From: Notamacropus eugenii
Lineage: Eukaryota > Chordata > Mammalia > Diprotodontia > Macropodidae
Assembly (NCBI RefSeq): GCF_028372415.1
Contig: NC_092879.1
Span: 96,043,067-96,107,066, forward strand
Direction of reading: 5' to 3'
Length of the DNA stretch: 64,000 nucleotides
Shown here: positions 11,604 to 22,352 of the stretch, piece by piece
Layout: every line of letters begins with the position of its first letter
How positions within the stretch are numbered: the stretch's first letter is position 1
Made by a program: the position numbers and the translations under genes
The notes under the pieces: model-generated
Seen by the model: only the letters and a program-made list of their open reading frames with translations
Told to the model about the DNA's origin: nothing
Databases searched by the model: none

Positions 11604-12150
11604 TATTCTTTTAAAGTGTATTTATTTATTTTTAGCTTTCAAAATTTATTTCCACAAGATTTTGAGTTCCAAATTTTCTCTCCATCTCTCCTCTCTCCCC
11701 ACCCAAGACACCAGGCATTCTGATTACCCTTTCCCTTAATCTTCCCTCTCTTCTACCATACACCTCCCTTCCCTTATCCCCATCTTCTCTCTTTTCTTGT
11801 AGGGCAAGATAGATTTCTATACCCCATTACCTGTATTTCTTATTTCCCAGTTGCATGCAAAAACAATTCTCAATATTAGTTCCTAAATCTTTGAGTTCCA
11901 ACTTCTCTCCCTTCCTCCCTCCCCACCCATCCCCACTGGGAAGGCAAGCAATTTGATATGGCCTATACATGTGTAGTTATGCAAAAAACTTCCATAATAG
12001 TCACATGGTGAAAGATTAACTATATTTCCCTCCATCCTATCCTATCCCCCATTTATTCTATTCTCTCTTTTGTCCTTGTCTCTCCCAAAAACTGTTTACT
12101 TCTAATTACTCCCTCCTCCCATTTGTCCTCCCTTCTATCATCCCCCCCCC
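11604..12150 (-). mobile_element. HAL1/L1 3' end, 5'-truncated, inserted in a MIR
   Basis: Read on the minus strand this is the purine-rich 3' UTR and poly(A) of the same HAL1 family as the copies at 19576-22337 and 47354-50020. The plus strand shows the matching 'ccacaagattttgagttccaaattttct' block near 11654, and the 'cccttcctccctcccc' block near 11908. It is flanked by a perfect 20-bp target duplication, caagtaggtgctattattat, at 11584-11603 and 12151-12170. The element is severely 5'-truncated, as is typical for target-primed reverse transcription. Confidence 0.9.
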
Positions 12151-12310
12151 CAAGTAGGTGCTATTATTATCTCCATTTTATAGTTGAGGAAACTGAGGCA
12201 AACAGAGGTGAGTAACTTGCTCAGAGTCACACAGCTTTTAAATGCCTGAGGCTTCATTTAAATTCAGATCTTCCTGATTCCAAGTGCAGTGATCTCTCCA
12301 CCATGTTAGT
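12151..12310 (+). repeat. MIR/THER, right half
   Basis: Continuation of the MIR from 11603: 'ctccattttatagttgaggaaactgaggca', 'agagtcacacagc', 'cagatcttcctgattccaag' and 'gatctctccacca'. The first 20 bases are the target duplication of the HAL1 insertion. Confidence 0.85.
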
Positions 12311-12317
12311 CAGCTAT

Positions 12318-12412
12318 GATGTGGAAGGAAGGGAGGGGGAGAGATGGAGGGAGGGAGGGAGAGAAAAAAGGAAGGAGGGATGGAAGAAGAGAGGAAGGAA
12401 GGGAAGGAAACA
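12318..12412. repeat. (GGAA)n/(GGGA)n purine-rich low-complexity tract
   Basis: About 95 bases of almost pure purine with ggaa, gagg and ggga units. No coding content. Confidence 0.9.
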
Positions 12413-12720
12413 AGCATTCCTTAAGTATTTTCTATGTGCCAGGTACTATGCTAAGTGCTGGGGATAGGAATCCAAGTTAAAACAAAGACTGTCACTGCCC
12501 TCAGGGAGCCTACATTGTAATGGAGGAAGAAAGTGCAAAAGGGAACTGAAAAGTTTTGGGGGGAGATGAAGATACCCAGTGGGGTGATGTGGTTTGGCAA
12601 TCTAGCAAGACAGGAGCTGGCCCAGACAGGTAATGAAGGCTTTAGATGAGAAAGGCATAGAACAATAATTTGAGGGCATGACAAGGTCAAGTAAAGAACT
12701 TTTTTTTAAAAGAGGCAAAG
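12413..12720 (+). repeat. Ancient interspersed repeat
   Basis: Begins with 'catgtgccaggtactatgctaagtgctgggga' type wording (about 12433-12466), then 'ctgccctcagggagcctacattgtaatgg'. Same old family as at 10026 and 35168. Confidence 0.6.
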
Positions 12721-12999
12721 GAAAATTCTCATAGAACTGATAAGATGGAGGAAAGAAATGGCCAACAGACTAGGCCACTCCTATGCCTGAGACTCCCATT
12801 CACCATCACTGTCTTGCAGCAAGTATAGGTCACATTTGGGAGACCTGACCCATCTATTCCTCCCATCATTAAAAAGAAAAATGGGTAGTAAATATCCCAG
12901 AAAATTCTAACTCAAAGAATTTCTGTACCACAAAACACTCCAAAGAATAAATACATACCTTTGACAATCTGGTACCAACTCATTTTTACAAACTGATTT

Positions 13000-13204
13000 T
13001 GTGCTATTGTCCCTTATGTCTATGATCCAACCAAAGTGACCGACTTGTCATCTGTTATAGGCAACATAATATCTCCTGGCACTGTACCTTTTTGGATGGT
13101 CTCCATGCCTAGAATGCTCTCTTATCAACACTGTTTCCTTCAAATCACAGCCCAGGTGCCACCTCCTACACATTATTCATGCAAGCCTTTCCATGTTTTT
13201 CTCA
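13000..13204 (+). repeat. L2 3' fragment
   Basis: 'ggtctccatgcctagaatgctctc', 'aaatcacagcccaggtgccacctcctac' and 'caagcctttcc' are diverged L2 3' boxes in the right order. It joins directly to a minus-strand L1. Confidence 0.65.
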
Positions 13205-13890
13205 AATCAACTAGCTCATCATTTCTTACAGCACAATAGTATTCCATCCCAATCATATACCACAACTTATTTAGCCATTCCCCAACTGATTGGAATCCCT
13301 GAAATTTCCAGTTCTTTGCCACCTTAAAGAGACATGCTATAAGCATTTTAGAACACATAGATTATTTTCCTTTTTTCCTGATCATCTTTAGAAATAGACC
13401 TAGTGGTAGTATTGCTGGGTCAAAGGACATAAGCAGTTTAATAACTCTTTGGGCATATTTTTTATTTCAGATTGCTCTCCAAAATGGTTGGATCAGTTCA
13501 CAATTCCACCAATAGTGAGTTATTATCCCACTTTTTGCATAACCTCTCCGACACTTGTCAGTTTGCCCTTCAGTCATTTTAGCCAATCTTATAGGTATAA
13601 AATGATATCTCAAGGTTGTTTTAACTTACATTTCTCTAATCAATAATAATTTAGAACATTTTTCATATGACTATAAATTGTTTTTATTTCTTTATCTAAA
13701 GACTGCCTGTTCATGTCCTCTGACCATTTATCAATTAGGGAATGACTCACATGACGCATAAATTCTTAGAAATTTTACAGAGTTCTTTATATGAGACCTT
13801 TATCTGAGAAAGTGACTATAAATTTTTTTCCAAATTTTCTCATAAGGCCTTTTTCAGTTCACTTCCCAATCCCTCCTCCTCACCTTATTG
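13205..13890 (-). mobile_element. L1 ORF2 C-terminal region, 3' fragment
   Basis: The minus strand encodes LFKVAKNWKFQGFQSVGEW and then NKLWYMIGMEYYCAVRND. These match the C-terminal ORF2p wording of the younger copy at 39415-39530 (LFVVAKNWKSRGCPSIGERL). The rest follows the ORF2 3' region with many stops and frame changes. No 3' UTR or poly(A) is attached, and no target duplication was seen. Confidence 0.85.
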
Positions 13891-13920
13891 CCTTCTTTCT
13901 TAGATTATTTTCCATTTACT

Positions 13921-13973
13921 CTGTGTGTGTATATACACACACACACACACACACACATACATACATACATATG
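13921..13973. repeat. (TG)n/(CA)n/(CATA)n microsatellite
   Basis: tgtgtgtgt, then atatacacac and about 12 CA units, then four cata units. Alternating purine/pyrimidine throughout. Confidence 0.95.
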
Positions 13974-14039
13974 ATGCATATACATAGCTATTTGCATATT
14001 GACCAGGGCTGTGGAAAAATCTAGGACCTAGCCACCCGG

Positions 14040-15690
14040 CTTTACACCAGGAACAACATGGTAGCAAATTCTGGACATTGACTGGGTACACCACTATCCC
14101 ATTTTATGACTGCAGCTGGTGACACAAGCCTTGGGCCTAGCTACAATCTCTAACAGTGGAGGAAAAGGCAGATACTGACCTAGGCGCAAAGTCCTACTAC
14201 ATCAGTTATGTGAGAAAATTGGAAAAAGTTCTACTGGAATAAAGAAATGTAATAGGTTAAAATAATTCCAAGATAAAATCTCAGAAGGGAATAACTCCCA
14301 AACATTAAACAGTAGAACCTCAGGAAAAAAATGAAGGGATTTGCCATGAGCACTTCAAGGATGGATGTAAGAAATTAGGGAAGAGCTCAAGGGAGAAATG
14401 AAATTACAAAATGTATAAAGAGATTAGCTTACAGCAAAATGTAAGGAATTTGAACCAAGTAGTTGATAATGAAGAATTGAGTAGAACAAATAGAACTTAA
14501 TGATTCAATAAGGCAGCAAGAAAAATTAGAGCAAAGTTAATGGACGTAAAAATTGGAAGAAGAAATAAAATATTCTCTATCAAAAACAATTGGCCTGGAG
14601 AACACAACAGATAAAACAAATTTAAGAAGCATTGGACTCCCAGAAAACTGTGACCAAGCAATAATCTAGATTAAATATTTTAAGAAATCATAAAACTGTC
14701 TCATACTATTAAGGGTGAAAGGGCAACATGTAAATTGAAACTATTTCCTTACCTCTTCAAAGAAACTGAATCAAACATACTCAAAAATACCATAGCCAAA
14801 ATTCAGTTTTCAGGTCCAAAGAAAAAATATGGCATGTAGCTAGTTATAAAGGTATCAAGTACTAAGCAACTGTAGTCAGGATCATGTAAGAACTAGCAAC
14901 AACTAATACAAGAGAAAATAAATCATGGAATATGATATATCAAAAAGCAAAGTTAAATGGCTTCTGACCAAGAATAACTTATATAACAAAACTGAGTGTA
15001 ATTTTATCAGAGGAGAAATAGGATTTTAATAGCCTGCCCTGGCCTAGAGGACATCCAATCATTTCTGTTGAGAAAATAGTGAATAGAGCTCTGAAATGCA
15101 AACACCTGACACAAGAAAAACCTAGAAAGGCAACTATAGTTTGGCAGTTTAAATGATGAAAATGATGACCAAGTGTTTGCATTGTAATGGAGAAAAAAAG
15201 AGAGTATTGGCCCTTCAAAACGAATGTATTCAAGAGGCAAAGAAAAATTAATTCAATGTCTGGTGGAATTTTGTGCTGTTTTGTTTTATTTTAGTGAGCA
15301 AAGCAAGATTAGAAGGAAAAGGAATCTACCAGGGAAGACACGAGAAAGAAGAACTTACTATTCTCATAAAGGGGGCACATTAGAAGAACATACAAACATG
15401 GAGGTAGGGGTAGAAAGATTTCATAAACCTCACTCTTATCTGAATTGGAAGAAGGGAGGTTAAATATACACACACTCCCAAGAAGATAGAGAGATTAGTG
15501 TAGAAACATATTAAAATCAACACAGGAGTAAGGCATAGGGATAGGAAAGACTTGAATTTAAGAGAGAGAAGACAGAATTGGGGAGAGATTGGTCATAAGC
15601 TAAATGACCTTAAGTTAGGGAGGATGTATTATAAAGGGGGATTAAAAGAAGAAGAAAAACAAAGACCTTGCAACTTCAATGTAGGTTGGA
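14040..15690 (+). mobile_element. Old L1/HAL1-type ORF1 and 3' region, heavily decayed
   Basis: Short stretches give ORF1p-like wording, such as the LENTTDKTNLRSIGLPENCD region near 14600-14655, equivalent to LENRSRRDNLKIMGLPEN at 20812. This is followed by a 'ggacatccaatcatttct' region corresponding to the ORF1 CTD end and a purine-rich 3' region to about 15680. No frame is intact. Divergence from the copies at 19576 and 47354 is large, so it is considerably older. Confidence 0.65.
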
Positions 15691-16224
15691 TGGGAGTATA
15701 TGAGGTGTTCAAGGAAGATTAGCATCTCTGATATTAAGGCTTGCTGAACCCTTTTCACAGCTGCTCATCCACCTTTGGTGTCCACCTTCACCTAACTCTC
15801 ACCTGTGACTCCAAGAAGCTGCAGCATGTCCAGCAGCCACACCCCACTAAACCATCCAAGTTCAGGGTAACTGACAGGCTTCAAGCCTCAAACCTGTTGT
15901 GAGTTAGGGGGATGTCTATTCCAAGCATGTGAATTCTACTTTCCCCAATGGAATAGGCAGATGAGAACGATTTGTTCCAACAGCCGTGAAGGCTCCAGGT
16001 CCTGTGGAGCGCTTAGAGCTTGATCAGATGTCAAAGACTTGACCAGGGTCATCTACTGCCTCCTGGGCCATCATCAGTTATTCTGGCCTTCAATGACTCT
16101 GAAAGAGAGAATAAAGCTGATAACTTTGTGCAACACTGCCTCACTGCAATCCAATTCACGGGCGAATCAGGACATCAGTATGATGTCATCGTTTCTCTTC
16201 AAAAATGAAGGCTGAACAACAAGG
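15691..16224 (+). mobile_element. RTE-tailed LINE/SINE 3' end
   Basis: Contains a 'cctccttgaacacccaa'-equivalent start, the conserved 'agctgctcatccacctttggtgtcc' block, and the terminal 'gatgtcatcgtttctcttcaaaaatgaag' plus gctgaacaacaag. The same element lies in reverse at 60172-60670. The gaacaacaac end marks marsupial RTE-mobilised elements. No complete reverse transcriptase is present. Confidence 0.75.
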
Positions 16225-16299
16225 TTGGATAAAAAAAAAGAAAGGCAAAGGAATAGGTGTAGACTACTCTAATTATAGATAAGTAGTACTGATTTCATG

Positions 16300-17099
16300 C
16301 TTTCATTCACCACTTTCTTTTTCTTTATAGACGAACGAGTGTGGGAATCAAGAGAGGAAACATTACAATCTGATATGATAGAAATAAAAACACATCCAAC
16401 AAACAAAAGGGATTTCAGAAAGACAAGCGTATTTCATGTACTATTGATGGAGCTTGAATCATTACAAGCATTCCAGAAGGCAATTTGGAATTATAAAATA
16501 AAAGTGATTATCTTTTGACCAGGAGATTCCACTGATAAGTATATACCTCAAGGATGTCAATGATAAAAAGAAAGTTTATACACACACTTATAGTAACACA
16601 TTTGTAGTGGTGAAAAACTAGCAACACAATAGACTCCCATCAATTAGAGAATAGTTAAAAAAGTTGTGGTATGTGAATAAAATATATGTTACTATCCTGT
16701 AAAAATTGATGGATACGATAAATATAAAGAGAAGCATGAGAAGACCTGTGTAAACTGATCCAAAGTGAAGTAGGCTGAAGCAGGAAAACAAGACATGCAA
16801 TGGCTAAATAGCATCATTGGAAAGAATAATGAGAAAATGATTGTGACTGAATGCTCTGAAATGATAAGGACCAAAGTTTACCCCAAAGAAATACTAGCAG
16901 AAGGCATCTTTCCCCCCCACCCCCCAGTGTTCTTCAAAAAGGTAGCAGCCTATGAGTATGGAATACTTTATAGAATGCCTACTTTTTTCTAATATGTTGG
17001 TTGGTTTTGCTGAACTCTGTCTTTTCTACTCTTCATTATAAGGAGATGATACTTCACATTGGGAAATCAAGGTAATATCAAAACAAAAGATGCTAATAA
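16300..17099 (+). mobile_element. Old L1 ORF2 3' end and 3' UTR
   Basis: The portion 'aaggcaatttggaattata' (about 16479) aligns to the ORF2p AIWNY region at 39281. It is followed by decayed wording for LLGLYPQE, then the 3' region with 'gatccaaagtgaagtaggctgaagcagg' and 'gaaaatgattgtgactgaatg'. No open frame survives. Confidence 0.65.
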
Positions 17100-17441
17100 A
17101 TGTGTATCTAATTTTTAAAAAATTTAAAGCCATTATACCAAAAAGGAAACACTCCAGAAGAGATGAAGGAAAAATTGAGAGAAAATACAAATGATATTTC
17201 AAGGGCTAAAAACTGCAGTGAATTCATAAAAGCAAAAGACATGGCATTAATAAACATCAATGGACAGAAAAAAATCAAAAGACAAGCCTGAGAAGAAAGA
17301 GGACTAAAAATAACCAATGCACAATGAAGTAACAGATTTGTAAGACAAAGCAAGAACTACAAATATAAGATTAAATGGGATTCCATATGATATAGGAAAA
17401 GAAAAAGAAAACCAGATATAGTATTCAAGGTTCCAAGTGAA
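17100..17441 (+). mobile_element. Decayed LINE-like fragment (uncertain, possibly L1 ORF1)
   Basis: A-rich sequence with weak coiled-coil-like coding potential in the plus frame near 17155-17250, continuing after the SINE at about 17795-18110. Assignment to L1 ORF1 is an inference from composition and position before clearer L1 sequence at 18390. Confidence 0.35.
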
Positions 17442-17449
17442 ATGTGTGT

Positions 17450-17482
<33 letters not shown>
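17442..17482. repeat. (TG)n microsatellite
   Basis: About 20 TG units with one TATG interruption, abutting the 3' end of the SINE to its right. It probably grew from that SINE's tail. Confidence 0.95.
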
Positions 17483-17483
<1 letters not shown>

Positions 17484-17790
17484 TCATCCTTCATTGCTGA
17501 AGAAGACCATGCCATCACAAAAATGATGACATGACTTGTACTTGACTTTGTTTTGAGTGAGTGAGGGCTGTGCAGGTCACCAGCCTCACTTCTCCAGAGC
17601 CATCTGAATCCAGTGACAAGATATTCATCAGGATGACTGGAGGTGACCCAGGATGAGGCAATTGGGGTTAAGAGACTTGCCCAAGGTCACACAGCTAGTG
17701 AGTGTCAAGTGTCTGAGGTGAGATTTGAACTCAGGTCCTCCTGACTCCTGCACTGGTGCTCTATCCACCACACCACTTAGCTGCCCCCTT
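17483..17790 (-). mobile_element. Marsupial tRNA-derived SINE (WALLSI/SINE1-like), near full length
   Basis: On the minus strand it starts ggggcagctaagtggtgtgg with 'tggatagagcaccagtgcagg' and a Pol III B-box-like gagttcaaatc, so the head is tRNA-derived. It runs through 'agctgtgtgaccttgggcaag' to a 3' tail with 'catggtcttcttcagcaatgaaggatgaac', which resembles RTE-type tails. The internal Pol III promoter is recognisable, but the copy is diverged. The SINE name is from memory. Confidence 0.85.
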
Positions 17791-18119
17791 CCAAGTGAAA
17801 TACCACACTCTTCAAGAACAAGGCAAAAATAGTAACGTTGCACAAAGTATGCAAAAGTCTTTTAAAATAGGGTCATATTTCAAAATTGTACACACTACTT
17901 GAAAAGACACAAATTCACATCTGGAGAAATGCCACTGGGAAGGCTGTATCTTAAAAAATCCCCAACTAAAGAGACCCCTACAAACAGTAGAGGAAGAAAT
18001 TCATGTCTACTAATTGACCAGAGGTTACCAAAACTGTCACAGTTGAACGCTGTAACTAGTTAGAGTTGAGATTTTATGTAGATAGATATGTAGGTAAAGA
18101 TAAGAATAATGTATGTCAG

Positions 18120-18300
18120 GGTAAGAAACCTGTGGCTTCGAGGCCACAGGTGACCTTCTAGGTCCTTGGATGCAGCCTTTTGACTGAGTCCAAGTTTACA
18201 GAGCAAATCCTTTTCTTAAGGGGATTTGTTCTGTGAATAAACTATTGTGTGTAATCATTTTATGCATGTAATTCATGTATGTGAACAAATTACATTGTAT
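18120..18300 (+). mobile_element. hAT-like MITE, left part
   Basis: Starts cagggtaagaaacctgtggc and continues 'cagccttttgactgagtccaagtttacagagcaaatccttttcttaa'. This aligns base for base with the fuller copy at 58032-58236. The right terminus is not recognisable. Confidence 0.65.
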
Positions 18301-18389
18301 ATAATCATTTCTAACTTCAGTAGAGTTCAACAAATGAGAGTTAGGGATAAAACATGTACATAGTATAATCATCATCATAAAAAGGAAAG

Positions 18390-19560
18390 GATGCTAAGAA
18401 AAACTGTTTTTAATACCAAAAATACTAAAATAAAGCATTTATTCACAAATAAGAGAAACATCATATTTAGCTTACCTACACAGGTAGTTGTCAACTCCAG
18501 AATTTCTAGGTCAAGCAGAAAGCATTGCAAGTTGTCAGAAAGACACAGATCATGTAGCAAGGAAGCCCAGTTACATTTGTTCAGGACCTTCAACAAGAAA
18601 AAAAAAGGAAGGATTGAACTGTGAGATAGTCAAAAGCAAGGGGAAATGATATGCACCCAAGGATGACATTCTGCAAAGCTGAAGACAATCCTACAGAAGG
18701 AAAATGGACTTTTTAAACAGAATCAATGACTTCCAAGCATTCATTTTGAGAAAATCAGAGTAGGGCAAAGCCTTTGAAATATGAAAGCAATGGATCAAAG
18801 AAATGTTAGAAGGTTAACCATTTGAATAGCTGAAAAGGGTCAGGTGAATCTATGGTGTTTATATGAAAACACTATTGTCCCCTGGGAGTGCCACCTTGTC
18901 TAAGGTCATCAAGTAAATAAAAAGATAAAACTTCTGGTTTAGATCTTCAGAAAGAAGTACCTGGACAAGGAGAGATGATGTAGAGAATCAAGGGGGCAGA
19001 GATGAAGGCCATTCATTTCAGCCACAAGTTAGGAGAAGGAGGTGCTGAGAGTCTCATAAATCAAACTCTTATCTGAACCAGGCATGAAGAACTAAACATG
19101 ATGATAGTAACAGAAATAAGGAGAGAACTGGGCTGAGAATATGGCAGGAGATGGGGTAAAAATGATTTTTAACTAGTTTAAGAAGTTTAGGAGGGAATTT
19201 CTTAAATAAAACAAATTAAAGTTAAGAAGAATGGGGTAAGGACAAATCTCAGGAATTGGAGTTTAGGGAGAAGAGAAGTAAAGGGAAGAGTCTAGATGTA
19301 GAATCTGACTGTTGTGAAAAAATACAAATTATAACTTAAGTAGTGGTGCTTAGAAAAAGTAACATGAATTGATGAGGAGTAAAAAGAACCCTAACCATCA
19401 TATCCATGAATATGAATGGGGTGAATTTGCACCTAAAATGATAGAGATCAGCAGAGAGAATTGGAAAGAAAAAAACAACTTACTGCATACGAGAAACATG
19501 TTACAGACTGGAAAATTCATGCAATTAAATGCACAGGTAGAGTACAAATTTTTATCTCTT
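18390..19560 (+). mobile_element. Old L1: ORF1 3' part, inter-ORF region and ORF2 start
   Basis: Sequence equivalent to the ORF1 CTD lies at about 18480-18780. A purine-rich inter-ORF region follows. Near 19390 the start of the ORF2 endonuclease can be read (TIISMNMNGVN, the equivalent of ITVNVNGMNS at 37938). At 19560/22353 the ORF2 frame is split by the HAL1 insertion and resumes on the other side. Many stops and frame changes. Confidence 0.7.
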
Positions 19561-19585
19561 AAAAAATAAAAAGCAGGGGGAGGAG

Positions 19586-19594
19586 CCAAGATGG
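19586..19594 (+). promoter_or_regulatory. YY1-like motif at the HAL1 5' end
   Basis: ccaagatgg at about +11 of the element. Human L1 has a YY1 site at the same place that sets the transcription start. The same box lies at the 5' ends of the elements ending at 44580, 56049 and, with one change, starting at 47354. Its function here is inferred. Confidence 0.6.
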
Positions 19595-20238
19595 AAGAGT
19601 AGAAAGATACACATATGCTAGCTCCGAAGCCACAGCCCATAAATTACCTGTAAAGAAGAACTCCCAACAAATTCTGGAGCAGCAGAAGCCACAGAACAAT
19701 GGAGTGGAGGAGATTTCTGTTCCAGAGAGACCTGAAAAACCGACACGAAAGGTCCGTCATGCACTGGACCCAGAGCAGAGCCCAGCCCGGCCTTGGCCGC
19801 GAGGCACCAAGAAGAGCAGGACAGAGCAGGCTTCAGGGACGGGATCTCCAGTGGGCCATGCGGGTCCCTCCACCCACAGGTGCGAAGGTCAGTGAGAGAG
19901 TCTTTTTGGCTCGCAGAGAGGGGAGCGGGGTGTCTCCATAACTGAGGCTCCCTCAGGAGGCAGCAGCAGAGGCGGCAGCAGACCTGGGCTCCCAAAGCAG
20001 GAAGGAACTCGGATCCATTGTTGAAGGTCTCATCATAAACGCCCTGAGGGAACTGAGCCCCGTGTGTCGGCTCTGCCCCCACCTGAGCACCTGAACTTAA
20101 TCTCACACTGAATAGCAGACTCGCCCCTGCTGAAAGCCCTGAGGCTGGGAAGCAGCATTTGAATCTCAGACCCCAAGTGCTAGCTGGGCGGATCTAGAGG
20201 CAAGATGGGTGTGGAGAGGAAATTCAGAAATCAAGTAA

Positions 20239-21290
20239 CTGGCTGGGAAAGTGCTCAGAAAAGGTAAAAGAAATAACACTGTAGAAGGTTACTTTCTTGG
20301 TGAACATATATTTCCTCCCTTCCTTTCTGATGAGGAAGAACAATGCTTACCATCAGGGAAAGACATAAAAATCAAGGCTTCTGTATCCCAGCCCATCCAA
20401 TGGGCTCAGGCCATGGAAGAGCTCAAAAAGGATTTTGAAAATCATGTTAGAGAGGTGGAGGAAAAACTGGGAAGAGAAATGAGAGACATGCAAGAAAAGA
20501 CTGAAAAGCAGGTCAACACCTTGCTAAAGGAGACCCAGAAAAATGCTGAAGAAAATAACACCTTGAAAAATAGGCTAACTCAATTGGCAAAAGAGGTTCA
20601 AAAAGCTAATGAGGAGAAGAATGCTTTCAAAAGCAGAATTAGACAAATGGAAAAGGAGGTTCAAAAGCTCACTGAAGAAAATAGTTCTTTCAAAATTAGA
20701 ATGGAACAGATGGAGGCTAATGACTTTATGAGAAACCAAGAAATCACAAAACAAAACCAAAAGAATGAAAAAATGGAAGATAATGTGAAATATCTCATTG
20801 GAAAAACAACTGACCTGGAAAATAGATCCAGGAGAGACAATTTAAAAATTATGGGACTACCTGAAAACCATGATGAAAAAAAGAGCGTAGACATCATCTT
20901 TCATGAAATTATCAAGGAAAACTACCCTGAGATTCTAGAACCAGAGGGCAAAATAAGTATTCAAGGAATCCACTGATCACCGCCTGAAAAAGATCCAAAA
21001 AGAGAAACTCCTAGGAACATTTTGGCCAAATTCCAGAGTTCCCAGGTCAAGGAGAAAATATTGCAAGCAGCTAGAACGAAACAATTCAAGTATTGTGGAA
21101 ATACAATCAGGATAACACAAGATCTAGCAGCTTCTACATTAAGGGATCGAAGGGCATGGAATAGGATATTCCAGAAGTCCAAGGAACTAGGACTAAAACC
21201 AAGAATCACCTACCCAGCAAAACTGAGTATAATACTTCAGGGGAAAAATGGTCTTTCAATGAAATTGGGGACTTTCAAGCATTCTTGATG
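20239..21290 (+). pseudogene. HAL1 ORF1 (L1 ORF1p-like RNA-binding protein), broken
   Basis: The ancestral start (atggctggg at 47944 in the sister copy) is CTG here at 20239. The frame then stays open to a TGA at 20974-20976. Numbering from GTG at 20251, residues about 55-155 form a long heptad-repeat coiled coil (MEELKKDFENHVREVEEK onwards). Residues about 175-240 are the RRM-like part with LENRSRRDNLKIMGLPEN, ending in QGIH. After the TGA the same frame runs on through the C-terminal domain (FQSSQVKEKILQAARTKQF, KELGLKPRITYPAKLS) until a frameshift and stop near 21288. ORF1p trimerises through the coiled coil and coats element RNA. The TGA position is shared with three other copies. Confidence 0.85.
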
Positions 21291-22009
21291 AAAAGACCAG
21301 AGCTGAAAAGAAAATTTGACTTTCAAACACAAGAATGAAGAGAAGCATGAAAAGGTAAATAGCAAAGAGAAGTCATAAGGGACTTTACTAAAGTTGAACT
21401 GTTTACATTCCTACATGGAAAGAAAATATTTGTAACTCCTGAAACTTTTCAGTATCTGGGTAGTGGGTGGGATTACACACACACATGCACACACACAGAG
21501 ACAAAGAGCACAGAATGAATTGAATAGGATGGGATCATATCTTAAAAATATGAAATTAAGTGGTGAGAGAGAAATATATCAGGAGGAGAAAGGGAGAAAT
21601 GGAATGGGGCAAATTATCTCTCATAAAAGAGGCAAGCAAAAGACTTTAGTGGAGGGAAAAAGAGGGGAGGTGAAAGAAAAACATGAAGTTTACTCTCATC
21701 ACATACGACTAAAGGAAGGAATAAAATGCACACTCATTTTGGTATGAAAACCTATCTTACAATACAGGAAAGTGGAGGAGAGGGGGATAAGCAGGGTGAG
21801 GGGGATGATGGAAGGGAGGGCAATGGGAGGAGGGAGCAATTTCAAGTCAACACTCTTGGGGAGGGACAGGATCAAAAGAGAGAATAGAAGCAATGTGGGG
21901 CAGGATAGGATGGAGGGAAATATAGTTAGTCTTACACAACACGACTATTATGGAAGTCATTTGCAAAACTACACAGATATGGCCTATATTGAAGAGCTTG
22001 CCTTCCAAA

Positions 22010-22031
22010 GGGAAGGGGTGGGGAGGGAGGG
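22010..22031 (+). other. G-quadruplex-type tract in the HAL1 3' UTR
   Basis: Five runs of three or four G with 1-2 nt loops. The equivalent 3' UTR polypurine block recurs at about 49674-49700, and as C-runs in the minus-strand copies near 53706-53730 and 11908-11938. L1 3' UTRs of other mammals carry a G-rich polypurine tract at this place. Confidence 0.6.
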
Positions 22032-22352
22032 ACGAAGAGAAGTTGGAACTCAAAGTTTTAGGAACAACTGCTGAGTACTGTTCTTGCTACTAGGAAATAA
22101 CAAATACAGGTAAAGGGTATAGAAAGTTATCTGGCCCTACAGGACAAAAGAGAAGATGGGGACAAGGGAAGGGAGGGATGATAGAAGAGAGGGCAGATTG
22201 GTGATAGGGGCAAATAGAATGCTCGGTGTTTTGGGGTGGGGGGAGGGGACAAATGGGGAGAAAATTTGGAACCCAAAATTTTGTGGAAATGAATGTTAAA
22301 AGTTAAAAAAGTTAAATAAATTAATTTAAAAAAAGAAAAAAAATAAAAAGCA

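Larger units (their letters stand above)
19561..22352 (+). mobile_element. HAL1 (half-L1, ORF1-only retrotransposon), complete with target duplications
   Basis: The element body is 19576-22337. It begins with the L1-type 5' end gggggaggagccaagatgg, has a ~660 bp 5' UTR, one ORF1, a ~1 kb G/A-rich 3' UTR with no ORF2, and a poly(A). A 15-bp target duplication (aaaaaataaaaagca) flanks it at 19561-19575 and 22338-22352. The ORF1-only structure fits HAL1 families described in opossum and other mammals; such elements depend on L1 ORF2p in trans. The target is the endonuclease part of an older L1 ORF2, so this copy is younger than its host. Confidence 0.9.

Noticed and set aside
17700-17790. Possible tRNA gene
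   Set aside because: Only a tRNA-derived SINE head. The B-box is present, but the cloverleaf is not completed and it continues into a SINE body.
19618-20106. 162-codon minus-strand open frame
   Set aside because: It is antisense to the HAL1 5' UTR. The sister copy at 47354 has different, shorter antisense frames, so it is not conserved.
20974-20976. Programmed stop-codon readthrough at the shared TGA
   Set aside because: The bases after the stop (tca, tca, taa... ) do not match the favoured CUAG-type context. Truncation or CpG decay is simpler, so readthrough is not claimed.
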